Numbered from the stretch's first letter, positions 8,210 to 15,805 are shown. The stretch: DNA of 49,610 nt from Acidimicrobiia bacterium UBA5794 (GCA_002418265.1 DIDS01000021.1:1-49610); one strand, 5' to 3'. Numbers and translations are program-made. The notes: generated by a model not told the origin, from the sequence alone.

Positions 8210-8566
8210 ATGGAGATTCCCTGGTTCAAGGCGGTGATCATCGGTATCACCGCAGGCTTCCTTTCCGGCCTCCTCGGTATCGGTGGCGGTGTCGTCATTG
8301 TTCCCGCCTTCGTGTTGTGGCTCAAGATCGACCAGTTTCATGCTGCAGCCACATCGGTCGCAACCATCGTCATCACCGCATCCGCAGCGCTCATCACCTT
8401 TGGTGTTGGCGGTGCCGTGGACTGGCGTGCAGGGGCGATCATCTTCATCGGATCTGCAACCGGAGCCTGGCTCGGTGCCCGATATCTCGACCGCATCCCA
8501 GAATGGTCTCTCGCGGCCATGTTTTCCGCCGTGATGACCATCGGTGCCGTGAGAATGTGGTTCTAG
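8210..8566 (+). CDS. TauE/SafE-type permease, N-terminal half as a separate gene
   Basis: 118 residues, about four membrane helices. It starts with the family repeat motif GFLSGLLGIGGGVVIVP and ends RMWF*, i.e. exactly one half of the internally duplicated TauE/SafE (sulfite/organosulfonate exporter) fold, usually about 250 residues. The stop TAG overlaps the GTG start of the second half (TAGTG), a different frame, so the pair is translationally coupled and probably assembles as a heterodimer. Divergent from the lipoprotein gene at 7486-8157. Confidence 0.85.
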   Translation: MEIPWFKAVIIGITAGFLSGLLGIGGGVVIVPAFVLWLKIDQFHAAATSVATIVITASAALITFGVGGAVDWRAGAIIFIGSATGAWLGARYLDRIPEWSLAAMFSAVMTIGAVRMWF

Positions 8567-8961
8567 TGGAGATCGTCGGCTTCGTTGTCTTGGGGCTCGT
8601 TGCAGGAGCCCTCGCAGCAACCCTCGGCATCGGCGGAGGCGTCGTCATCGTCCCCGTACTCGTGTCCGTGTTCCTGTTCACCCAACATCAAGCACAGGGC
8701 ACATCACTTGCCGTCATCGTTCCAACCGTGCTGGTGGCTGCGATCACCCATGCCCGTGCAGGGCGAATACTTTGGCGGCTCATGGCCTGGGTGGGTATTG
8801 CTGGAATCATTGGTGCCGTTGGAGGCGCTCGCCTCGCACTCCGCCTCGATGACGCCATCTTGAGACGCTTCTTCGCTGTCGTATTGATCTTCATCGCCAT
8901 CAGAATGGCGCTTCGCGCCCGTTCCCTGTTCGGAACGTCACGTCCGATCAATGGAGGCTGA
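8566..8961 (+). CDS. TauE/SafE-type permease, C-terminal half as a separate gene
   Basis: 131 residues from the GTG overlapping the stop of the first half. The same repeat motif, GALAATLGIGGGVVIVP, opens the protein, and about four membrane helices follow, ending in the IRMALRARSLF segment typical of the C-terminal end of TauE/SafE proteins. Together with the preceding gene (118+131 residues) it reconstitutes one ordinary exporter. The 3' end overlaps the convergent minus-strand gene by 24 nt. Confidence 0.85.
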   Translation: MEIVGFVVLGLVAGALAATLGIGGGVVIVPVLVSVFLFTQHQAQGTSLAVIVPTVLVAAITHARAGRILWRLMAWVGIAGIIGAVGGARLALRLDDAILRRFFAVVLIFIAIRMALRARSLFGTSRPINGG

Positions 8962-9471
8962 CACCACACCGGTGCGCAAGAATGTTGCTCTGGCGTCTGA
9001 TTCGGAAAGACCTGCCTTCCGCCAAAGCGCCACAAGATAGACAAGCCCCACAGCCTCGCCAGCCCACATCCATGGATTGGTGAGTACAGCTCGGGCGTAC
9101 TCACCGAACGTGTCAAAGCCCGTCGATGTGAATTTTGTGCCGAGGAACGGCCACCACAGCGTCTCGGGATCCTGCCACATGGCATCAAGCGCGAGATGAA
9201 GCAACACACCCGTGGCCAAGAGAATGAGTCGCTTCCGCCACAATCCACGCCGCGTCGCAATAAGAACAACAACCATCACCAGTACCGCGAACAATGTTGA
9301 ATGACCGATCAGACGGGCACTTTGAAAGTCATGCCACAGGGGAATGGCCACGGGAAGATCAACCAGATCGGAGAACACCGCACCAAGGGCGATGAACCGC
9401 AAGTCCATGAATGGATCCCGGAAGGCGTATCGGACAAATGCCACGGAGGCACCAATGTGCCACAACAACAT
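8938..9471 (-). CDS. YdjM/DUF457-like membrane-bound metal-dependent hydrolase family protein
   Basis: 177 residues with about four membrane segments. Histidines and acids placed as in PF04307 proteins: GHSTLFAVL, then LLHLALDAMWQDPETLWWPF, where HLALD and the following D-P-x-x-x-W-W-P are the family hallmark. Annotation as 'hydrolase' is inherited from the family and no enzymatic reaction is established. It starts 3 nt after the stop of the zinc-ribbon protein gene, so it is the second gene of that operon. Confidence 0.8.
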   Translation of the reverse strand: MLLWHIGASVAFVRYAFRDPFMDLRFIALGAVFSDLVDLPVAIPLWHDFQSARLIGHSTLFAVLVMVVVLIATRRGLWRKRLILLATGVLLHLALDAMWQDPETLWWPFLGTKFTSTGFDTFGEYARAVLTNPWMWAGEAVGLVYLVALWRKAGLSESDARATFLRTGVVSASIDRT

Positions 9472-9474
9472 GTG

Positions 9475-10185
9475 TCAGGTGACGAGAATCGATCGACAGT
9501 GGACGCAACGAGGCGGATCGTCCTTGACTGCCCGTGCAACTTCTGCTGCTGAGAGCCTGAGGTGACAGCTTCCGCAGATGCCATCGGTCAGTGGGCCGAC
9601 AACCCTGCCCTCTTTGGTCTCGCGGAGTTCGTCATAAATCTCCATGAGGTACTCGTCGACAAGGGGTGCGGCCTCGGCTTTCTGTGCTTCCTTGGCCTCA
9701 AGTTGCTTGTCAATCACCCGCCATTTCTCGGTGATGTCGGCCCTCAGCTTTTCACGATGGCTCGTTGCTGCCTCAAGTTCGATCGCGAGCTGTTCGACCA
9801 GGTGCTCTGAAGCTTCCTTCTCCTCAATGAAGTGAAGTACCTCGTCCTCCATCTTCGAGACCTTGGCATAAAGCATCTCCACCTCACGCCGCAGATAGTC
9901 GGCATCGCGTGCTGAGATCCCGCCGGCGTACAGGCGGTTCTGCTCGGACGCGGCCCTTTCGGCCATGATTTCGAGTTCACCGTTGGTCTTGTGAAGGCCA
10001 AGGTCGGCCGTCTTCAACGCCGCGTCTGCCTTCACTTTTTCGGATTCGAGTCGCGCGACTTCGCCGTGGGCAATCTTGTATTGGTCAAGTTCGGGAAGGG
10101 ATGACCGCTGGTCGAGCAATCGGTCGATCTCGAGGTCGATCTCGTGAAGGTCAAGCAGATCGGCTGTACTCTTGATCTTGTCCAA
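9475..10185 (-). CDS. Coiled-coil C4-type zinc-ribbon protein
   Basis: About 236 residues. A long charged coiled coil (residues about 10-175) precedes a C-terminal zinc ribbon: CGSCH, then CVHC (two CxxC knuckles, 20 residues apart), the PF02591 (zf-RING_7) arrangement. Homologues have been proposed to hold nucleic acid or ribosome-associated partners. Start taken as TTG at 10185, which has AGGAG 7 nt upstream; the in-frame ATG at 10209 has no good ribosome site. Upstream of and coupled to the YdjM-like gene, divergent from the DUF2007-like gene. Confidence 0.85.
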   Translation of the reverse strand: MDKIKSTADLLDLHEIDLEIDRLLDQRSSLPELDQYKIAHGEVARLESEKVKADAALKTADLGLHKTNGELEIMAERAASEQNRLYAGGISARDADYLRREVEMLYAKVSKMEDEVLHFIEEKEASEHLVEQLAIELEAATSHREKLRADITEKWRVIDKQLEAKEAQKAEAAPLVDEYLMEIYDELRETKEGRVVGPLTDGICGSCHLRLSAAEVARAVKDDPPRCVHCRSILVT

Positions 10186-10334
10186 AACATCACTCCTGCG
10201 GGTATGCATCGTCTGCACAGATACCGCGCCTGCAGCACCGCACCAAGGGATGGTACCGCCGCCAGAGGGACCACGACGACCGGACCGCAGCGTTGCCCTG
10301 CGTCGGTACCATGACGCTACAACCGGGAGGTACG

Positions 10335-10562
10335 GTGAACGATCTTGCCGAGATAGGCAGGTTCCTGAGCGTCTTTGAAGCCAAAACCGCTGTGGCGGTC
10401 CTTGAAGCATCCGGAATCGAAGCAACAGTCGTCACCGACAACGCTGGTGGGGCACTTCCGTCGCTGTCCGCTCTCTCGGGCGGTGTCCGTGTCCTCGTCC
10501 GGGCTCAAGACGCAGCGGACGCCCGTGCGGTGCTCGCATCAGAAAAGCCGCTCCCCGACTGA
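10335..10562 (+). CDS. DUF2007-like small signal-transducing domain protein
   Basis: 75 residues starting at GTG 10335 with GGGAGG just upstream. The sequence FLSVFEAKTAVAVLEASGIEA and VRVLVRAQDAADARAVLA fits the PF09413 ferredoxin-like fold (GlnB-like putative signal transducing protein), in which a beta-strand/helix pattern is followed by V-x-V...A..A...L. An ATG at 10311 is an alternative start. Function unknown. Its stop codon lies in the loop of a hairpin. Confidence 0.72.
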   Translation: MNDLAEIGRFLSVFEAKTAVAVLEASGIEATVVTDNAGGALPSLSALSGGVRVLVRAQDAADARAVLASEKPLPD

Positions 10563-10571
10563 GGAGCGGCT
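10541..10571 (-). terminator. Hairpin terminator, T-tract on the minus strand
   Basis: AGCCGCTCC (10546-10554) and GGAGCGGCT (10563-10571) form a 9-bp stem. The run AAAA just before it on plus reads TTTTC after the hairpin on minus, so it most likely ends the convergent Flp-pilin transcript inside the 3' end of the DUF2007-like gene. Confidence 0.7.
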
Positions 10572-10641
10572 GCTGGGTCTCTGAGGTCGGGAGCCCGACC
10601 GAGTCGATGATTGTCGGACGATCTGTTTTGGGTTTGGCCCC

Positions 10642-10857
10642 TCACCCGCCCGTAGCGCTCTGGATACTGGCGGCTATTCCGCTGTTCTTATCACCGAGGG
10701 CACCCCCAAAATATGTGACAGCGATGATGGCGACCATCGCTATCAACCCAACCAAGAGGGCGTACTCGACCAGGGAGGCGCCGCGCTCACCGGCGAAGTA
10801 CGCCTTGAAGCGGGCAACGAGAAGGCGGGGAATGTGGGCAGCATTGTTCATTTCCAT
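10642..10857 (-). CDS. Flp/Fap-type (type IVb) pilin
   Basis: 71 residues. A short basic leader is followed by the type IVb pilin signature ERGASLVEYALLVGLIA and a hydrophobic helix to about residue 48; a TadV-type prepilin peptidase would cut after the Gly of RGA. The mature pilin is about 45 residues, normal for Flp. No tad secretion genes (tadA, B, C, Z) are in the window, so the pilin gene is an orphan here and the assembly apparatus must be elsewhere. ATG at 10857 chosen; the second Met two codons later is equally possible. Confidence 0.88.
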   Translation of the reverse strand: MEMNNAAHIPRLLVARFKAYFAGERGASLVEYALLVGLIAMVAIIAVTYFGGALGDKNSGIAASIQSATGG

Positions 10858-10944
10858 AGGGATACTACGGCACCGATGCTGAAGCATGAATGGGTCGCAC
10901 GAACCAATTGTGACCACGCAAAGTGGTCGACCACGAGGTAGTAA

Positions 10945-11751
10945 TCAGAATTCGGAGCTGCCGCAGCTGACGAGTTCACTGAAAACGACGGCGTTGTTCC
11001 GGCGGTTGCGTCCGTTCGGCTTCCATTCGTTTGCGTCCGGACCTCCGTACGACACCCACATCATCACCAGTGGTCGGTCACCAGCAAGCGTGAGGAGCTC
11101 ACGAAGGATCGGATTCATGATCTCACCGTCCTTGGGAAAGTAGATGGCTGGCTGATCGGTGATTCTCGTGACACCTTCGACAAGTTGCCCAAGAGGCGGG
11201 ATGACTTTGTACCGACACACCGTGTCATCTTCAAGAATGAAGTCGACGGTGTCGCCGACGACCAGCCCCTTGTCAGACTTCCCCTGACTGTCCCTGGGCG
11301 AATCGTCAACCAGGTTGAAGAACGGCTCGCCCTTGTTGAGATGGGCTGCCATCAGCACAAGACCGGCTTCACCGGGGCCGGCCTGGTTGTCGCCTATGGG
11401 GATCCATTGGACGTGGCCAGCCGCCGGATTGTTGGAACCGCTTGACTTCGACTCGGTGGTGATCTCGGCATCGGTGTCGAGTGCTTCACTGACCAGGCGA
11501 ACGGGATCTGCCCGGTCTGGGAGCGTGGTCGTCGTGGTGGTATCGGGCACTCCAACCTCTACCTCGGCAATCGTGGTGGAGGTCGTGGATGGCGGAACCG
11601 TCGTCGTCGTGGTCGTGGTCGTGGTGGTGGTCGGTTCGACCGCCGTCGAACACCCCACTGCAACGAGCGCAACCGCAAGAACGACTGCGACATGGAACGG
11701 GGCTCGCAGGCTTCTTCGCCCCCCTGAAAGGGGGATGGGTACATGGCTCAC
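10945..11751 (-). CDS. Sortase-fold (class E/F-like) lipoprotein lacking the catalytic cysteine
   Basis: About 268 residues from the GTG at 11751. Signal peptide ends VAVGC (lipobox), followed by a low-complexity Thr-rich linker with runs of threonine. The rest follows the actinobacterial sortase pattern: VQWIPIGDN, GEAGLVLMAAHLN (catalytic His region), GDTVDFIL, and near the C-terminus WVSYGGPD...RNRRNNAVVFSEL, which aligns with the sortase T-C-G-G...R..DNVVV block. The nucleophile Cys is Tyr (TAC at about 11049 instead of TGC), so transpeptidation is not expected. Start uncertain because upstream sequence is repeat and tRNA. Confidence 0.7.
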   Translation of the reverse strand: MSHVPIPLSGGRRSLRAPFHVAVVLAVALVAVGCSTAVEPTTTTTTTTTTTVPPSTTSTTIAEVEVGVPDTTTTTTLPDRADPVRLVSEALDTDAEITTESKSSGSNNPAAGHVQWIPIGDNQAGPGEAGLVLMAAHLNKGEPFFNLVDDSPRDSQGKSDKGLVVGDTVDFILEDDTVCRYKVIPPLGQLVEGVTRITDQPAIYFPKDGEIMNPILRELLTLAGDRPLVMMWVSYGGPDANEWKPNGRNRRNNAVVFSELVSCGSSEF

Positions 11752-11846
11752 ACGCCCCCCTGACTCGCTTCGCTCGTCTATCCCCCCTGAAGGGGGGATG
11801 GTTGTATGGGCATCGGTCATCGGTCCTCGGTCCTCGGTTCTCGATT
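11719..11846. repeat. Palindromic repeat cluster upstream of tRNA-Val
   Basis: Holds CCCCCTGAAAGGGGG, the perfect hairpin ATCCCCCCT-GA-AGGGGGGAT (11780-11799), GACTCGCTTCGCTCGTC and a run of TCGGTC/TCCTCGG repeats (about 11816-11840). It overlaps the N-terminal codons of the sortase-like gene, making that start uncertain. Related to the units at 12412-12676. Confidence 0.7.
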
Positions 11847-11848
11847 CG

Positions 11849-11922
11849 TGGGCGTTGGGGGACTCGAACCCTCGACTTCTGCCTTGTAAGGGCAGCGCTC
11901 TAGCCAACTGAGCTAAACGCCC
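11849..11922 (-). tRNA. tRNA-Val (anticodon TAC)
   Basis: Acceptor stem GGGCGTT/AACGCCC, D-arm TAGCTCAGTTGGCTAGAGC, anticodon stem CTGCC/GGCAG around loop CTTACAA (anticodon at 11886-11888 on plus as GTA), T-arm GAGGGTTCGAGTCCCC, discriminator A. CCA is not encoded. 74 nt. Confidence 0.96.
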
Positions 11923-12011
11923 GTGGAGGCGATGGTAGAGGCCACACCCCGTTTATCGGTTCGGCCAGATCCGACATGCTGTCGGAGAATGCATTCGATA
12001 CGATCATCGGC

Positions 12012-12509
12012 GTGACGATCGTCAAGAATCGCCCGGTTTGTCTAGCCCTCATGGCTTTGGGGTGGCTGTGGGTCGGTATCGCGTTCATCGGGGTCGCTAT
12101 TCCGGGGATCCCCACGACGGGTCCAATCATCCTCGCGGCGTTCCTGTTTTCCAAGTCTTCCGAGCGATTCGACCACTGGCTGGTCACCAACCGCGTTTTT
12201 GGATCAATTGTCCGAGACTGGCGAACTGGCGAGGGTTTCACCACCAAAGTCAAGACCGGTGCCGTGGTAACCATTGTCCTCTCGTTCGGCATCACGACCT
12301 GGTTCTTTTTCACGTCGGGATACATGCGTGGGCTCATGTGGGCACTTGCAGCAGGGATCGCGATCTTTGTCGTCACACGACCAACGAAACCAGCAACATG
12401 TGCCGAAATCCCGTCCCCCCTTCAGGGGGGACAGATCCGACAGAGTCGGATCAGGGGGGCATGCGAGCCTGCGAGCCCCGTCTTCCAGCCAGGGACAGAT
12501 CCGACGTAG
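12012..12509 (+). CDS. YbaN/DUF454 inner-membrane protein with repeat-encoded tail
   Basis: 165 residues from GTG 12012 (an ATG at 11976 would extend it toward the tRNA promoter). The core matches DUF454: LGWLWVGIAFIGVAIPGIPTTG, FSKSSERFDHWL, RDWRTGEG and two closing membrane helices. Function of YbaN proteins is unknown. After about residue 130 the frame runs straight into the palindromic repeat array, so the last 35 residues or so (GGQIRQSRIRG...) are translated repeat, and the TAG stop sits in a hairpin loop. The native C-terminus was probably shorter. Confidence 0.8.
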   Translation: MTIVKNRPVCLALMALGWLWVGIAFIGVAIPGIPTTGPIILAAFLFSKSSERFDHWLVTNRVFGSIVRDWRTGEGFTTKVKTGAVVTIVLSFGITTWFFFTSGYMRGLMWALAAGIAIFVVTRPTKPATCAEIPSPLQGGQIRQSRIRGACEPASPVFQPGTDPT

Positions 12510-12676
12510 TCGGATCAGGGGGGCGGCCGCCCCCTCGTGCGGTTTGGGAGTTTGCTGCGCAAACTCCAGGTGAGCCAAGCAGTTTTATGAGAAACTGCCA
12601 ACGCCTGCGGGAGGACGGGAAAGAAGTCAGACGTCAGACGTCAGAAGTCAGGGACCCCCCGCAAGCGGAAGGACGG
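12412..12676. repeat. Dense array of palindromic repeats
   Basis: Successive hairpins: GTCCCCCC-TTCA-GGGGGGAC; GATCCGAC-AGA-GTCGGATC (12434-12452); the same stem with loop GTA (12498-12516); GGAGTTTGC-TGC-GCAAACTCC (12547-12567); GCAGTTT-TATGAG-AAACTGC (12579-12598). Then GTCAGA/CGTCAGA repeats (12626-12649) and a copy of the hairpin unit CCCCCCGC-AA-GCGGAAGGACGG. CAGATCCGAC...AGTCGGATCAGGGGGGC occurs twice. No gene apart from the tail of the DUF454 frame. Confidence 0.8.
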
Positions 12677-12704
12677 TACGAAACGGCCAGGTCGGATCAG
12701 GCGG

Positions 12705-13328
12705 TCACGACAGGGATTCGAGCGCCTGTCTCGCCGCCCTTGCGACGGCGAATGGCCTGCCGAATTCAACCGGACACGCCCCGGCAGCACGTCTGTCCTC
12801 GGTTTTGGCGGACACAACCACGATCCGCACATCGTCAATTTCGACCTCCGAGACGCCGAACACGACTTCGTCGGACGCCCCTGACAGATCGGCAGCTGCT
12901 CGAAGAACGGCTTCATCGATGGATCGGGAAGGTCCGACGTCGGCAGTGTGGATATTTCCCGCACCGTCCTCGATCTCGACCGTTACGGTGTCCACCGACT
13001 CAACAACCGCGACTCGCTGGACCGAAAGGGCTCGACTCTCAGTCTTGGACTTGAGTTGCGCGGGGACGCGGTCCTGATGAGAGTCCGGGAGCAATGAGTC
13101 GAGCCCTTTCCCGAGTCCGCCACGTCGCATGGGCACAGTGTCGGTTGAATCAATGACCGGCACATGGCCACCGAGCAGGGCATCCACCTGTTCACGGACC
13201 TCTTCGCCGTCCCGAGTGCCATCGAGCCAGACCCGGGCAAGCGGAGCCCGTTCTCCGGTAAGTGTCAACTCCACGCTGCGCACCCCGGGAATTTCGCCGA
13301 GCTCATCCTTCAGGTTTCGTGTTGCCAT
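12705..13328 (-). CDS. Unknown protein with an embedded ParB-like N-terminal motif
   Basis: 207 residues, ATG at 13328. Residues 1-60 look like a small alpha/beta domain (DELGEIPGVRSVELTLTG). Residues 68-81 read MRRGGLGKGLDSLL, strikingly like the RRGLGRGLxALI peptide at the N-terminus of chromosome-partition ParB that stimulates the ParA ATPase. The remaining 120 residues hold two similar beta/alpha halves, each ending in an A..RAA...L helix, with no ParB DNA-binding or CTPase motif. No family recognised. It lies 28 nt downstream of the CoA-binding protein gene on the same strand. Confidence 0.75.
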   Translation of the reverse strand: MATRNLKDELGEIPGVRSVELTLTGERAPLARVWLDGTRDGEEVREQVDALLGGHVPVIDSTDTVPMRRGGLGKGLDSLLPDSHQDRVPAQLKSKTESRALSVQRVAVVESVDTVTVEIEDGAGNIHTADVGPSRSIDEAVLRAAADLSGASDEVVFGVSEVEIDDVRIVVVSAKTEDRRAAGACPVEFGRPFAVARAARQALESLS

Positions 13329-13356
13329 GGACTCCCGATCGTCTTCGATGGGAACC

Positions 13357-13800
13357 CTACCCACCCGTGGGGGATTCGGCGGTGCCTGTGATCTGACGGG
13401 GTTGGGAAACCACCATGATGCACGCGTCGATGATCGCTGGCACACCAAGTGCATCAACCTTCGTGCGGACGGCTTCGTCGGCAGCGCCCGGCTGGATCCA
13501 CACCGCTCCATCATTGAGCGCTGCGACGTCATCGAGAACTGCCAAAGTCCGCTTGGGTGGAACGACAACGCTGACGATGTCTGGCTGCGGTTCGATGTCG
13601 GCAACCGTCGCCACCGTGGCATCGCCGTCGACGGTCGGCCGGGTTGGGTTGACCGCAACGACGCGGTAGCCCTTCTTCTTGAGGTGTCGGTAGACAACGC
13701 CACCGTACTTTCCAGGGGCGTCCGTTGCCCCAACGACGGCAATCAACGGATCGCCCTCAAGTCGGGAAAGTACCTCAGCATTCAGCACTTCAGGGTTCAT
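13357..13800 (-). CDS. CoA-binding (CoA_binding_2/YccU-type) protein
   Basis: 147 residues, single Rossmann domain: IAVVGATDAPGKYGG (nucleotide loop, about 20-34), YRHLKKKGYRVVAVNPT, VDGDATVATVADI and DIVSVVVPPKRT, then GAVWIQPGAADEA and IIDACIMV. This is the PF13380 pattern shared with acyl-CoA synthetase N-domains. Family members bind CoA or acyl-CoA; the cellular role is not established. Convergent to nothing; same strand as the ParB-motif gene downstream and the polysaccharide fusion gene upstream. Confidence 0.9.
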   Translation of the reverse strand: MNPEVLNAEVLSRLEGDPLIAVVGATDAPGKYGGVVYRHLKKKGYRVVAVNPTRPTVDGDATVATVADIEPQPDIVSVVVPPKRTLAVLDDVAALNDGAVWIQPGAADEAVRTKVDALGVPAIIDACIMVVSQPRQITGTAESPTGG

Positions 13801-13828
13801 ACTGTCTCAACGTCTTGTTGACCATCGA

Positions 13829-15805
13829 CTATTCCTCTCGAATTTGTTCCTGTTCGACGGTGTCGACGAACGCCGGCCCGTAATTGCCAATATCGCCGGG
13901 CTCCACAAAAACCGTCTTTACGGTCGCAAACAGGATCTTGACGTCGAGCTTGAGTGAACGCTCGTCGACGTAACGCACATCAAGTTTCGCCCGCCGCCCA
14001 ATGTGAAGGGAGTCCCGTCCACTGACCTGTGCCAATCCGGTGAGACCGGGCTTGACCTCGAATCGACGGTTCGAAAGACCGATCATCTCAGCCTCTTCGA
14101 CGACCAGTGGACGCGGTCCGACGAGCGACATCGTCCCCTTCAACACATTGAAAAGGTTGGGAAGCTCGTCGATCGACCACTTCCGAAGCTTTTCTCCCAC
14201 ACGTGTGACTCTCGGGTCGTTCTCGATCCGGATCGAGTAGTCGACGTCGTCGACGATCGATTGCTTGAGGCGTGCAAGGTGTTCTCGATAGGTCGAACCG
14301 TCGTCGTCGATATGCATCGTGCGGAGCTTCACCATCCAGAACTTCTTTGCGTCGCGGCCGACACGCTGCTGGCGAAAGAACGCCGGGCCTTTCGAGTCGA
14401 GCCTCACGGCGACCGCAGCAATCAACATGATGGGGAATGTGATCGCGAGCAACACAATCGCACCAGCGATATCCATCGAACGCTTCGCCACCACATAGCC
14501 GTGCGAGATCTCGACCTCGTCGGAATCGGGTATGAGCGATCCGATCATCAAACCCACAAGGGCTGTCACTTCGCCAACCAGGAGGGAAAGCGTGGCACGG
14601 ACAATCGGATCCTCGATGGGAATAAATGCTGTTGCGATCGCGGCGGCCAATGCGGCGATCCATGCAAGGGCGAGCCTGGCAGGTTGCGATTTCGCCACAA
14701 GGATTTGACCGATGAAGAGCCCTCCTCCGGCAAGCACAACGGAGGCACCGGCCATCGCTGCAACACCAGCCGAAGGCGCAAATCCCGAACCCATCGTGAC
14801 ACCGACGAGGGTCGGACCGATCAAAGCTCCCGCAGCGGCACCCGCGAAAGCGAGCAACATGCTTGCAAATCCAATGCCTCGTGCCCATGCACGAAGTTCG
14901 CGTCGCTCCCCCGTTGCAGACATGGACGTGAAGGATGGGAGGATTCTTGCAATGAGGTTGTACCCGATGGTCAATGGGGCCCGTGCGACGAGAAGCGTCG
15001 CGTAGATGATCGAGTACTCGGTGTGGGTGGCTCCGAGTCGTGATGCAACGAGAGGACTGGCGAGGAGCAGCGCCTGCGATGCTGCGGCCGACAGCACGAG
15101 GCCGGAAAGCAACCATTGGTCATCCTCGACCTCCGTGGAGTCAGCAGCAGAACCGCGTTGCTTCCATGGCCTCCAGGCCACGATGACCAGTGTGCCGAGG
15201 ATGTGTGCCCAGGCATAACCGGTGATCGTGTTGACCGTGAGAGCAACGCCAACGGCAATGGCAACACGGACAAGAGAGGCAGCCGCTGATGACCGCCCGT
15301 AGGCACGAAACCGTCGAAAACCAGCGAGATAACCACGACCGGTCGCAAAGATGAAGTGGGTCACGACCGTGGCAACGGCGAACATGACAAGGGTTCGACG
15401 GTCCGTGAACTGGAAGTAATCGTCCCCGGACACTGCCACCGTAATCGCGGCGGCCATCGCCGTGACCACAACAAGCGCGGCACCGCGGGCCGGAAGGACC
15501 CATCCGCGGGCACCGAGTGTGAGCCTGCGAATAATGAACTGTTCCACCGGTACAAGAACGATCAGGAATGCAAGGAAGTGAGCGGTGAGCAAGACGCCGA
15601 TGGGTGCGAAGGCTTCCTCACCCAAGGACCGACCGGCGATGAACTGGAAGGCGTAGCTTCCGAGCCCCGCGATGAGGCTGCCGATGACAATGTCAAGAGT
15701 GCCATCGCGACGCATATAGGCGTACCGCGCCGCCCGCGAGGGAGGTTGGTTTTCGTTCTGGAAGGTGTCTTCAGGATCGTCCACAGCGTCTTCAGGGTCG
15801 TCCAC
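13829..15805 (-). CDS. Fusion of a flippase-like membrane domain with a polyprenyl-phosphate sugar-1-phosphate transferase
   Basis: 658 residues. From about residue 35 to 430 there are 12 or so hydrophobic helices in the style of MATE/MVF polysaccharide flippases (GLGSYAFQFIAGRSLG, VPVEQFIIRRL, ARAPLTIGYNLIARILPS). From about 440 a complete PF02397 bacterial sugar transferase follows: KRSMDIAGAIVLL, FFRQQRVGRDAKKFWMVKLR, SIDELPNLFNVLKGTMSL, VGPRP and KPGLTGLAQVSGR. These activities (priming of undecaprenyl-P and lipid-linked glycan export) normally sit in separate proteins. GTG start at 15805 opens with a duplicated DDPED; a GTG seven codons later is an alternative. Likely exopolysaccharide assembly. 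Confidence 0.85.
   Translation of the reverse strand: MDDPEDAVDDPEDTFQNENQPPSRAARYAYMRRDGTLDIVIGSLIAGLGSYAFQFIAGRSLGEEAFAPIGVLLTAHFLAFLIVLVPVEQFIIRRLTLGARGWVLPARGAALVVVTAMAAAITVAVSGDDYFQFTDRRTLVMFAVATVVTHFIFATGRGYLAGFRRFRAYGRSSAAASLVRVAIAVGVALTVNTITGYAWAHILGTLVIVAWRPWKQRGSAADSTEVEDDQWLLSGLVLSAAASQALLLASPLVASRLGATHTEYSIIYATLLVARAPLTIGYNLIARILPSFTSMSATGERRELRAWARGIGFASMLLAFAGAAAGALIGPTLVGVTMGSGFAPSAGVAAMAGASVVLAGGGLFIGQILVAKSQPARLALAWIAALAAAIATAFIPIEDPIVRATLSLLVGEVTALVGLMIGSLIPDSDEVEISHGYVVAKRSMDIAGAIVLLAITFPIMLIAAVAVRLDSKGPAFFRQQRVGRDAKKFWMVKLRTMHIDDDGSTYREHLARLKQSIVDDVDYSIRIENDPRVTRVGEKLRKWSIDELPNLFNVLKGTMSLVGPRPLVVEEAEMIGLSNRRFEVKPGLTGLAQVSGRDSLHIGRRAKLDVRYVDERSLKLDVKILFATVKTVFVEPGDIGNYGPAFVDTVEQEQIREE

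Noticed and set aside
11570..11640. GTCGTCGTGGTC-type tandem repeats as a separate repeat element
   Set aside because: They encode the Thr-rich stalk of the sortase-like lipoprotein on the minus strand.
12626..12649. GTCAGA/CGTCAGA tandem repeats as a CRISPR remnant
   Set aside because: Units are 6-9 nt with no spacers and no cas genes nearby.
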